The notes beneath the pieces were generated by a model. It was not told where the DNA came from, ran no database searches, and was given only the letters and a program-made list of their open reading frames with translations. The position numbers and the translations under genes were made by a program. Positions 8,550 to 16,057 of a stretch of 64,000 bases of DNA are shown here, in pieces. Each line of letters starts with the position of its first letter. Within the stretch, counting starts at the first letter, position 1. The DNA is from Candidatus Solirubrobacter pratensis (GTDB lineage: Bacteria > Actinomycetota > Thermoleophilia > Solirubrobacterales > Solirubrobacteraceae). Location of the stretch: assembly GCF_000425945.1 (NCBI RefSeq), contig NZ_AUEK01000006.1, forward strand, positions 605,057 through 669,056. The letters run 5' to 3'.

Positions 8550-8768
8550 TCATTTCGCCCCGTTGAGCTGCTTTCGCGCCTTGCGCACGAGCTGGTCGAA
8601 GGCCCGCCCGTGCTCGCGCTTGACGCGCTGCTGCAGTTGTGCGCAGACGTCCATCGTCATCTTCGAGTCCTCTTGGCCCACCTGGCCCATGACCCACAGC
8701 ACGTCGAAGTTGTTCGCCACCAGCGCGATCGAGATGTACGTGCGGCGGAGCGTGTGCGGCGTCGTGCG
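8550..8768 (-). pseudogene. Tyrosine recombinase (phage integrase) C-terminal fragment
   Basis: The minus strand reads TPHTLRRTYISIAL, NNFDVLWVMGQVGQEDSKMT and MDVCAQLQQRVKREHG, then ends at 8550. This is the last third of a tyrosine integrase. The HxLRR motif with its catalytic Arg survives. The expected VGH.DS histidine is Gln, and the nucleophilic tyrosine of the usual DVYA is Cys (DVCA), so catalysis is lost. No N-terminal domains are present. It probably belonged to an element integrated at the adjacent tRNA-like site. Confidence 0.8.
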
Positions 8769-8863
8769 CGACAGCGGTGCGCTACGCCCGCCCGCCCGCG
8801 ACCTCTCGCGCGAGAGGCGAGCAGTCACGTTGCCGATCGACCCACCTGACTGTCCTATATTCG

Positions 8864-10396
8864 TCAGGCACCGAAATTGGGAGCGTGTTCCTCATGTTCG
8901 GCGCGCGCGGCGACCTGGGTTATTGGGGTGGTGTGCGGCAGGTATTCGGCGCCGGTGTCATGGGGCGCGGTGTCCTCGCGTACGTGAGGGCTGACGTCGA
9001 ACCTCATCGTTGTTCTGGCGTCGTCGTAAATGGGCCAGCCCGGGTCACCATCGGTTGCGAAGTTGATCCAGGTCTGGTGCATGGCGTGGGTGAGGGCCTC
9101 GGGTGCTGCGTCACCGATGAGACGGCGGCATGCCTGGGTTGTGTCGAAGACGAACGGGACGTCCAGGCCGTGCGCGGCGCCGTGTAGCGGTGATCGCCAT
9201 GCGAACTCGTAGACGTAAGTGCGGCCTGGGTGGCGAAGCGCAGTACGGCGGCTTGGTGATCGGAACATCAGGTCCGTGTAGGTGGCTGTGAGTGCATCTG
9301 CGGCGGTGACACTCGTGGTGTGGAGGCCGTGGCGTTCGAGGAGTGCCTCGGCGGCGGGGTAAGTGGCGGCCAGCTCGGCTACGGCGCGATGCTCGTCGAA
9401 GCCGGCGAACTCGTCGGCACCGAGACCGAGGTTGGCTTCTTCGAGCGTTGTGCCGATCAGCAGGTCGATGCCGCGCGAATGTGCGCTCGGAACACCCACC
9501 GGGTCGGGGAGGACGTCGTCACCGGTGGTGGGGAGGAACAGCGCGCGACGGTGGCCCGAATCGACACCGTGCTCATCGCGGAGGTCCGGGCGGGGTTCGT
9601 GTCTGAGCAATGCTGCCTGCGCGCGTAGCACGTCGGGGGCAGAGATTGCCCGGAATGCGTCTGCTGTCGAGGGGACCCCGAGCCGGGACGCGAACGCCTT
9701 CGTCAGTGCTTCGGTGAGCTCGAGCCGGCGGGCCATCTCGTCGTGTCCGCTCTGGACGATCGCTCGCTGGAACAGTCCGGCGGCCATCGGGGAATGCAGC
9801 AGGAACGCGACCGAGGTGCCGCCGGCCGATTCACCGAAGACGGTGACGTTGTCCAGGTTGCCGCCGAACCCGGCGATGTTGTCGCGAACCCAGTGCAGCG
9901 CTGCGATCTGATCGCGCAATCCGATGTTCGTGCTCCCACCGGTCGGCGCGAGGAAGCCTTCCGCCCCGAGTCGGTAGTTGACGGTGACCAGAACGACGCC
10001 GTCGCGAGCGAACGCGGTGCCGTCGAAGGCGGCGGCGCTGCCCGAGCCGATCATGAACCCGCCGCCGTGGATGTAGACCATCACCGGAAGCCCACTCGTG
10101 CCCGGATCGGGTGTCCAGACGTTGAGATTGAGGTACTGGCCGTCGCCGGTGACCCAACCCGGCCCGATCAGCGGCGCGAGGTCAGCATGGGCTGGGTTCA
10201 CAGCCGGCTGCGGTGCGGTAGCGCCATAACCGGTGACGATTCGAGTCCCTTCCCACCGTTCGGCAGGGCCCGAGGGTGCGAATCGGCGGTCGCCCACCGG
10301 AGCCGCCGCGTAGGGGATTCCCAGAAAGCGGGCAACCTCGCCCGTGCGGTCACCGGAGAGTCGCCCCGCCGCGGTATTGACAATGTGAACAGTCAT
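8864..10396 (-). CDS. Type-B carboxylesterase
   Basis: A 510-residue alpha/beta-hydrolase of the carboxylesterase/cholinesterase family (COesterase), of usual length for bacterial members. It shows FLGIPYAAAPVGDRRF near the start, the oxyanion-hole HGGGF, the nucleophile elbow GESAGG, a GTTLEEAN segment in the acidic-residue region and AHGLDVPFVF with the catalytic His. There is no signal peptide, so it is probably cytoplasmic and hydrolyses esters of unknown identity. ATG 10396 is chosen because GGGGA lies about 11 bases upstream and MTVHIVNTAAGRLSG matches the family start. It is intact although surrounded by broken genes. Confidence 0.88.
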   Translation of the reverse strand: MTVHIVNTAAGRLSGDRTGEVARFLGIPYAAAPVGDRRFAPSGPAERWEGTRIVTGYGATAPQPAVNPAHADLAPLIGPGWVTGDGQYLNLNVWTPDPGTSGLPVMVYIHGGGFMIGSGSAAAFDGTAFARDGVVLVTVNYRLGAEGFLAPTGGSTNIGLRDQIAALHWVRDNIAGFGGNLDNVTVFGESAGGTSVAFLLHSPMAAGLFQRAIVQSGHDEMARRLELTEALTKAFASRLGVPSTADAFRAISAPDVLRAQAALLRHEPRPDLRDEHGVDSGHRRALFLPTTGDDVLPDPVGVPSAHSRGIDLLIGTTLEEANLGLGADEFAGFDEHRAVAELAATYPAAEALLERHGLHTTSVTAADALTATYTDLMFRSPSRRTALRHPGRTYVYEFAWRSPLHGAAHGLDVPFVFDTTQACRRLIGDAAPEALTHAMHQTWINFATDGDPGWPIYDDARTTMRFDVSPHVREDTAPHDTGAEYLPHTTPITQVAARAEHEEHAPNFGA

Positions 10397-10457
10397 CGGT
10401 GGTAGTCCCCTTGGTCTGTAGGCACGAAGCCGAACGGCTGGGCCGACAGTGGTCGCG

Positions 10458-10745
10458 CTAACCGGCAACCTCGCCTGCCCCAAGCCTGCCATCAGCATCC
10501 GCGCCCCTGGCTGAGACCGCTGCGACCGGGTCGTGTTTGCGGTCGTAGTAGTAGCGCCCGTCCGGCAGCTGCGTGATCCTCACGCCGCCCGTCCCGCCTG
10601 CCGCTCGATCGCATGGAGCTCGTCGACGAAGGTCTGTGAGCGGCCGCCACGGCGAACGCCCATGACTGACCCGTAGACCGGCGGCTCGTAGCGCGGCCGC
10701 ACCTGACACCGCTCCTTCCACTCCCGAAAGCCTCACGCTCGACCC
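10458..10745 (-). pseudogene. Two short overlapping coding remnants, unrecognised
   Basis: One minus frame (about 10745-10580) reads FREWKERCQVRPRYEPPVYG and then GGRSQTFVDELHAIERQAGR before TGA at 10580-10582. A second frame overlaps that stop with GTG at 10583 (GTGA) and reads RITQLPDGRYYYDRKHDP, ending at 10458. Both look like coding sequence and the overlap resembles a coupled pair, but I recognise neither and see no good start for the first. They may be small accessory genes or tails of a lost operon. Confidence 0.3.
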
Positions 10746-10903
10746 GGACCCGAGTCCCCCACCTTGTACGCGCGCAGAGCGGTCCAGGGCGCCGCGAGAG
10801 ACAGCCGGTAGCAGGCCTGCCCCCGAAGCCGGCGGCGCCTTAGCCTCGAGAATCAGCGAATCCGCATCGCTCGGCCTTGTAGCAGCGAACTACGCTGATC
10901 ACG
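10746..10903. other. Intergenic, nothing recognised
   Basis: Short gap before the next gene. No clear promoter, hairpin or coding frame is visible. Confidence 0.3.
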
Positions 10904-11407
10904 ATGCCGGCCGCCACCGACACCGCCGATCGCACCGCCGACGTCTTCATCCCGGCGGAGTTCGCGACCTGGCAGCCACCGCCCGGCTCAGGCATCGTCG
11001 GCTCCCTCGCCACTGCACGGCTGGTCGTCAACTACGAGGACGAGGCCGACACCTACGCCGACCGCGTGCGCATCGCCTGGGGGCACTTCATCGCGCAGAC
11101 CCCGACGACGAAGCGCCGCGAGCTTCGGCGCTTCGACGTGATCGCCGTCGGGACCTACGACGCACGAGACGGCCAAGTCGTCGTTGACTCGTATCTCAGC
11201 GAACTCGTCATGCGCTTCTTGGCCATCGACCCCGACGCACGGCATGCCACCGAAGCGCTCAAGCGTGAGTGCCAATCCACCCACACACAGCACCAGCGGC
11301 GCCGCCACATACGCCAGCTGCTCGCCGGCGCCGGCAAGAACAGAGCTCAAGCCGAGGCCGCTCGCGAATGCGCACACCGCTACGGCCACGACGATCTTCT
11401 GACGTAG
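10904..11407 (+). CDS. Hypothetical protein
   Basis: A 167-residue soluble protein that I do not recognise. Codon use is strongly GC-biased at third positions, as in real genes here. It has an ordered core (PAEFATWQPPPGSGIVGSLA, ARLVVNYEDEADTYADRVRI, RRFDVIAVGTYDARDGQVVV) and a basic, Arg/Gln-rich helical C-terminus (about 125-165) that could bind nucleic acid. No signal peptide or membrane segment. No good Shine-Dalgarno precedes ATG 10904. Neighbours give no functional hint. Confidence 0.5.
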   Translation: MPAATDTADRTADVFIPAEFATWQPPPGSGIVGSLATARLVVNYEDEADTYADRVRIAWGHFIAQTPTTKRRELRRFDVIAVGTYDARDGQVVVDSYLSELVMRFLAIDPDARHATEALKRECQSTHTQHQRRRHIRQLLAGAGKNRAQAEAARECAHRYGHDDLLT

Positions 11408-11786
11408 CTCCGCCGATGAGCTTGGTAGGTCCGGTTGCCCGGACCCTGCCGAGCAGAGCTCGACCACGACGACCGGGCGGCCGATGACCGGTGTCGCCGA
11501 GACATGGGTACCGGTCGGGGAGAGTTGGCTCGGGCATCGCCCGGAGCCGTTGATCCATGAGCGCGTTCGCGTCCGCCCTGGCGCGACGCGACTGGGCGGG
11601 TGGACCGCGCCGACCGACGACTTCGTCGCCGAGCACGGCGAGGACATCCCGCCCAAAGCGGGAGTCGGTTTGCGCCGTCAACCCGCCCGAACGGGCCGCG
11701 ACGTGGGATGCGCGGTTCCCGCGCGAGGACGACGATCTCGGGGATCAGGAGCCTTCTTCTTGGTGTCGATCGTTGAGTGACCGGGG
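11408..11786. other. Intergenic, nothing supported
   Basis: About 380 bases. Short frames exist on both strands (for example plus 11484-11780 and minus 11380-11817), but none has a motif or start signal I can support. Possibly a decayed gene. Confidence 0.3.
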
Positions 11787-12542
11787 CTAGGCGTTCGTCG
11801 TCGCCCGGTCCAGCCACTCCGCGAAGCGGATCTCACCCATGCGGGGATCGTCCCCGGGAGTCAGCGACCCGTCGTCGAGCAGAGCGCCGAAGTAGCGGGC
11901 CTGCGGGTCGGCGATGACCTCGCCGGCATCGCCCTTGCCGGCCAGGAGCAGGCGTGCGAACTCGGCCATGGGAAGTGCCTCGGGGCCGGCCAGCTCGACG
12001 GTGCCGCCCAGCGGCGTTCCGGTGGCGATCTCCGCCAGGACCGCGGCGACGTCGCCGGCGGCGACCGGCTGGAACAGCGCACACGGAAGCCGGACCTTGT
12101 CGCCCTCGGTGGCGGAGTCGGCGATGGCGCCGACGAACTCGAAGAACTGGGTGGCCCGGAGGATCGTGTAGGGGACCCCGTGGCCCTTGACGAGTTCCTC
12201 CTGCGCCGCCTTGGCCCGGAAGAACCCGATGTCCGGGAGGCGGTCGGTGTTGACGATCGAGAGCACGACGTGGTGGCCGACGCCCGCCGCCTGCTCGGCC
12301 GCGAGGAGGTTTCGCGACGACGTCTGGAAGAACTGCATCACCGCCGTGTCCTCCCAGTCCGGTGCGTTGGCCACGTCGACGACGACCTGGGCTCCCTCGA
12401 GCGCCTCCGCCAACCCCTCACCCGTAACCGCATCGACGCCGGTGCTGGGCGAGGCGGCCACGGCGTCGTGCCCGTGGGCCGCGAGGTTGTTGACGAGCTT
12501 GCTCCCGATGAGCCCGCTTCCGCCGATGACGACGATCTTCAT
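11787..12542 (-). CDS. NmrA-like NAD(P)-binding reductase
   Basis: A 251-residue atypical SDR of the NmrA/YwnB type. It opens MKIVVIGGSGLIGSKLVNNL (dinucleotide-binding GGSGLIG) and contains VLSIVNTDRLPD, PYTILRATQFFEFVGA and QPVAAGDVAAVLAEIA, typical of cytoplasmic reductases that act as redox sensors or quinone/flavonoid-type reductases. It has no YxxxK, as is normal for this subfamily. GAAGGGAA lies upstream of ATG 12542. It follows the ABC-2-like membrane gene on the same strand after 39 bases, so the two may be co-transcribed under the divergent TetR regulator. Confidence 0.82.
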   Translation of the reverse strand: MKIVVIGGSGLIGSKLVNNLAAHGHDAVAASPSTGVDAVTGEGLAEALEGAQVVVDVANAPDWEDTAVMQFFQTSSRNLLAAEQAAGVGHHVVLSIVNTDRLPDIGFFRAKAAQEELVKGHGVPYTILRATQFFEFVGAIADSATEGDKVRLPCALFQPVAAGDVAAVLAEIATGTPLGGTVELAGPEALPMAEFARLLLAGKGDAGEVIADPQARYFGALLDDGSLTPGDDPRMGEIRFAEWLDRATTNA

Positions 12543-12581
12543 GAGGTTCCCTTCCGTGTCGTGGTGCAGATTGCGTGAGGG

Positions 12582-13622
12582 TCATGCCGCTGCCGGCTCC
12601 TCGGCCTCGGCGCTCGCGCGCTCGAAGACATGCCGCCCGATCGGCGGCGGCCAAGGCCCGTGGTGCCCGATCGCGCGCGCGGCGCCGTGGATCGTCAGCG
12701 CGGCGGCCATCCAGGCGAGGAGGACCAAGATCGGCGTCGTCGTCCCGCCGCCGCCGTAGTACACCGCGCCTTTGAGCGCCTGCAGCGCGGCATGGCTCGG
12801 CAAGACCGGAGCGATCGAGCGATAGAAGTCGGGCACGAACTCGGGCCCGACCGCTCCGCCGGTGGCGGGCAGGCTGAACAAGGTCAACAGCACCATCGCG
12901 ATGCCGACCCCCGGCGCGCCGACCCACCGGACCAACGCGGTCGTGACAAGGGCGATCACGGCGGCCAGCAGCGCCGCGATGCCGGCCACCGCGAAGAACG
13001 AGGCGGCCAGGCCATCGGCGACGAGGTTCGTGGCGATCGCACCCACCGTCCCGGCGAGTGCGACGAAGAGCGCCATCAGCGTCAGGCGCAACCGCAGTGA
13101 TGCGCCGCCCGCGTGTCCGCCGAGCAGGAACAGGATCGCGCTGAAGATGGTCGCGCCGAGCGTCGTCCCCGCCACCACGAAGAACGCCGCGATGCCGCGC
13201 GAGTCATGCGAGGGAAGCGGCGCCGCGTCGTCGATCTGCAGCCGCTGCCCCTGTGCGGACGCCGCCCCGCCGAAGGCCGCCCGCAGCACGTTCGTCGCGT
13301 TGGCGCCGGAAGCGCCGGCCAGCAACAGCCTCGGCGAGCCGCGGCCCGGGACGAACGCCCCGTCGATGCGCTGGGCGCGCAGCGCGTCGCGCGCGGCAGC
13401 CAGGTTCGGGTAGCCGTGGACGTCGAACGCGCCCGGCAGCGCTTGCGCGAGCTCGCGGCCGACCTGCACGACCACCGGCGCCGGTCCCACGACGCCGATG
13501 TCCAGGTCGTTCGGCCGAGGGTCGTGAAGCGCAGACGTGAAGAAGGTGATGAAGGCGAAGCTGACGACAAGCCCGGCGAGCACTGCCGGGAGGAGTCTGC
13601 GGATGAGGATGCGCTCGGCCAT
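12582..13622 (-). CDS. ABC-2-like / YhgE-Pip-type membrane protein
   Basis: A 346-residue integral membrane protein. One N-terminal helix (about 9-32, LPAVLAGLVVSFAFITFF), an extracytoplasmic domain (about 35-165) and five or six C-terminal helices (from FFVVAGTTLGATIFSAILFL to ILVLLAWMAAALTIHGAARA). This follows ABC-2 permease-like proteins of the YhgE/Pip and DUF3533 group, which are linked to export or phage infection; no ATPase partner is adjacent. AAGGACC precedes ATG 13622. It is divergent from a TetR gene with repeated operator-like sequence between, so regulated efflux is likely (inference). Confidence 0.72.
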   Translation of the reverse strand: MAERILIRRLLPAVLAGLVVSFAFITFFTSALHDPRPNDLDIGVVGPAPVVVQVGRELAQALPGAFDVHGYPNLAAARDALRAQRIDGAFVPGRGSPRLLLAGASGANATNVLRAAFGGAASAQGQRLQIDDAAPLPSHDSRGIAAFFVVAGTTLGATIFSAILFLLGGHAGGASLRLRLTLMALFVALAGTVGAIATNLVADGLAASFFAVAGIAALLAAVIALVTTALVRWVGAPGVGIAMVLLTLFSLPATGGAVGPEFVPDFYRSIAPVLPSHAALQALKGAVYYGGGGTTTPILVLLAWMAAALTIHGAARAIGHHGPWPPPIGRHVFERASAEAEEPAAA

Positions 13623-13648
13623 TCTTGGTTGGTCCTTGGTTGCGAACT

Positions 13649-13678
13649 CAACGTGGTTGATATCAACGTGGTGGATAT
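13649..13678. promoter_or_regulatory. Tandem repeat and palindrome, candidate TetR operator
   Basis: Two head-to-tail 15-base repeats, CAACGTGGTTGATAT (13649-13663) and CAACGTGGTGGATAT (13664-13678), fill the gap between the divergent membrane gene and the TetR gene. Across their junction lies the perfect 12-base palindrome GTTGATATCAAC (13656-13667). Position and symmetry suit a TetR dimer acting on both promoters. Confidence 0.6.
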
Positions 13679-13712
13679 TGTTCAAGGGCAGAATGCGTCC
13701 AGGGACGGCTCG

Positions 13713-14312
13713 ATGACGAAGACCGGGCGGCGACCCGGCGACAGCGGCACCCGCCGCGCAATCGCTACAGCCGCGCAGCGTCAGTTCGGCGAGCGCGGCT
13801 TCGCGAAGACCACGATCCGATCGGTCGCCGAGGAGGCCGGCGTCGATCCCGCGCTCGTCATGCAGTTCTTCGGCTCCAAGGATCAGCTTTTCGCGCAGTC
13901 GATCCGCTGGCCGTTCGACCCGGTCGAGGAGATCGGCGCCGTGATCTGCGGAGATCGCACGACCGCAGGAGCGCGGCTCGTCGCCCTCTTCGTACGGACG
14001 TGGGACGCGGAGCGTGGCCGCAACCCGATCGTCACCCTGCTCCGGGCGGCCACGACCCAAGACGCCGCCGAGCGGCAGTTGCGGGACTTCCTCGAGCATG
14101 AGCTCCTCACGCCGTTGGTCGAGGGGCTGCATTGCGATGCGCCGGCAGTCCGCGCCAACCTCGTCGCGGCGCAGCTGCTCGGGCTCGGAATCGCGCGCTA
14201 TGTGCTGCACTTCCAGCCGCTCGCCGCGATGCCCCCTGAGGAGGTCGTCGCGCTCCTCGCGCCGCTCGTGCAGTCGGCGCTCACAGGCCCGCTACCTCGC
14301 GCAAGAAACTGA
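13713..14312 (+). CDS. TetR-family repressor
   Basis: A 199-residue TetR regulator. The HTH region is clear (RRAIATAAQRQFGERGFAKT, TIRSVAEEAGVDPALVMQFF, GSKDQLFAQSI), followed by an all-helical ligand-binding domain (about 75-195) of the TetR_C type. It is divergent from an ABC-2-like membrane protein, and the 90-base gap carries a tandem repeat and palindrome, so it most likely represses that gene and itself. ATG 13713 places the HTH at the usual distance from the N-terminus. Ligand unknown. Confidence 0.88.
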   Translation: MTKTGRRPGDSGTRRAIATAAQRQFGERGFAKTTIRSVAEEAGVDPALVMQFFGSKDQLFAQSIRWPFDPVEEIGAVICGDRTTAGARLVALFVRTWDAERGRNPIVTLLRAATTQDAAERQLRDFLEHELLTPLVEGLHCDAPAVRANLVAAQLLGLGIARYVLHFQPLAAMPPEEVVALLAPLVQSALTGPLPRARN

Positions 14313-14590
14313 CCCCTCCCTCGCCGGCGCAGTTCGCCGCTACCCGCGGCGCACGAGCGCGCGGCGGAGGGACGTCTCCGAGGCCGCGGGGCACCTTCGG
14401 GCCATCGCATGGGAGGCGCCGCGCCTCGACGGGGACCCGATCGCATCGGTCGCGGGGAGCCGGATCCCGGTCTGCCGGGTGGTCGTGGTGGGCCATCGTG
14501 TCGCGTTGTGCCCCGGCCGAGCGACGGTTAGCGTTCTTGGGCGAGCACGCGCACGCCGCCGCGGAGCACGTGCGCAACGGGAGGAGTGCC

Positions 14591-15955
14591 ATGAGCGCGT
14601 CAGTTCGCGTCGCGTGGATCGCCGTTCTGCTCGCGATCGGCGCGGTTGCCGTGGCCGGCTGCGGGGGCCACAAGCAGAAGGGCGGTGGGACGCGCGCCGG
14701 CGGCTCGATCAACGTCGCGATCGTCGACACCCCGAACATGCAGGACCTCGCCCATCTCACGCCGTCGCTGTTCACCGACAGGACCCACATCAAGGTGAAC
14801 TACACGATCCTCGACGAGGGGACGTTGCGTGAGGTCACCACGCGCGACGTGGCCTCCAGCGGCCGCCAGTTCGACGTGGTGATGATCGGCCCGTACGAGG
14901 CGCCGCAGTTCGGCAAGGACGGGCACATCAGGGACCTCACGCCGATGGCCTCCGCCGACCGGGCCTACCGCCTGGACGACGTCATCCCGACGATACGGAA
15001 GGCCCTGTCGTACCACGGCAAGCTCTACGCGTCGCCGTTCTACGGGGAGTCGTCCTTCCTGATGTACCGCAAGGACGTCCTGAAGCGAGCCGGCATCCAG
15101 ATGCCGACGCACCCGACCTGGAGACAGGTTGCCGAGATCGCCCGGAGGATCGACACGCCCGCTCGGGCCGGCATCTGCATGCGCGGCAAGCCGGGCTGGG
15201 GCGAGCTCGGCGCCTCGTTCGGCACGGTGCTGAACACGTTCGGTGGAACGTGGTGGTCCGCCAGGCCTGACGGCTCGGTCGGCAGGGCGATGGTCGACCA
15301 GCCGCCGTTCCGGCAGGCGCTCCAGTTCTACGTCGACCTCGTCAGGGACGCGGGCGAGAACGGCGCCGCCGGCGCGAGCTACAACCAGTGCCTCGCCCAG
15401 TACCTGCATGGCAAGGTCGCGATGTGGTACGACGCGACCGTCGCCGCCGGCCTGCTCGAGGCCGACGACAGCGACGTGAAGGGCAAGAACGGCTACGCCC
15501 GCGCCCCGGTCGAGCTGACGAGGTCGTCGGGATGGCTCTGGTCGTGGGCGCTCGCCATCCCGTCGACGTCGAGCAAGGCGGGCCTGGCCTGGAGATACAT
15601 CTCGTGGGCGAGCGGACCGCAGTACATCCATGAGGCCGGCACGAGCATCCCCGAGGGGTGGGCGGCGATCCCGCCGGGCACGCGCCGGTCGACCTACGAG
15701 ATCCCCGAATACCTGAGGGCCGCCCGCGCATTCGCCCGGCCGACGCTCGAGGCCATCGAGTCCGCGCCGATCGACGACCCGGGCACGACGAAGCGGCCGG
15801 GGCTGCCGGCATCCGGAGCCTACGTCGGCATCCCCGAGTACCAGGACGTCGGCAACCAGTGCACCGAGCAGTTCTCCGCCGTGATCGCCGGCCGGTCGTC
15901 GATCGATTCGGCGCTCAGCAACTGCCAGACGATCGCGTCCCGCGTCCCGAAGTGA
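14591..15955 (+). CDS. Family-1 extracellular solute-binding lipoprotein (SBP2)
   Basis: A 454-residue binding protein of the MalE/sorbitol-mannitol type (SBP_bac_1). Lipoprotein signal with lipobox VAVAGC (Cys24). The mature part has INVAIVDTPNMQDLAHLTPS, the hinge segment FDVVMIGPYEAPQFGKDG, YASPFYGESSFLMYRKDVLK and a C-terminal lobe ending SALSNCQTIASRVPK. GGAGGAG 6 bases before ATG 14591 fixes the start. The family normally delivers polyols or sugars to an ABC importer, but no permease or ATPase follows. The next gene, 102 bases on and on the same strand, is the five-GAF kinase, so I infer a sensory partnership. Confidence 0.9.
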   Translation: MSASVRVAWIAVLLAIGAVAVAGCGGHKQKGGGTRAGGSINVAIVDTPNMQDLAHLTPSLFTDRTHIKVNYTILDEGTLREVTTRDVASSGRQFDVVMIGPYEAPQFGKDGHIRDLTPMASADRAYRLDDVIPTIRKALSYHGKLYASPFYGESSFLMYRKDVLKRAGIQMPTHPTWRQVAEIARRIDTPARAGICMRGKPGWGELGASFGTVLNTFGGTWWSARPDGSVGRAMVDQPPFRQALQFYVDLVRDAGENGAAGASYNQCLAQYLHGKVAMWYDATVAAGLLEADDSDVKGKNGYARAPVELTRSSGWLWSWALAIPSTSSKAGLAWRYISWASGPQYIHEAGTSIPEGWAAIPPGTRRSTYEIPEYLRAARAFARPTLEAIESAPIDDPGTTKRPGLPASGAYVGIPEYQDVGNQCTEQFSAVIAGRSSIDSALSNCQTIASRVPK

Positions 15956-16057
15956 CGTTCGACCACTGACAGCCACGGCCCGCGGTGCCTCTGACGTCCT
16001 GCCTTGCCGGGGGCATGGCGACGGAGCAGAATCAAGGGAATCCCTCGAAATCTGGCC

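Noticed and set aside
8191..8994. A 267-codon plus-strand frame across the tRNA-like site
   Set aside because: It crosses a terminator and the antisense of the integrase remnant and esterase end, with no motif.
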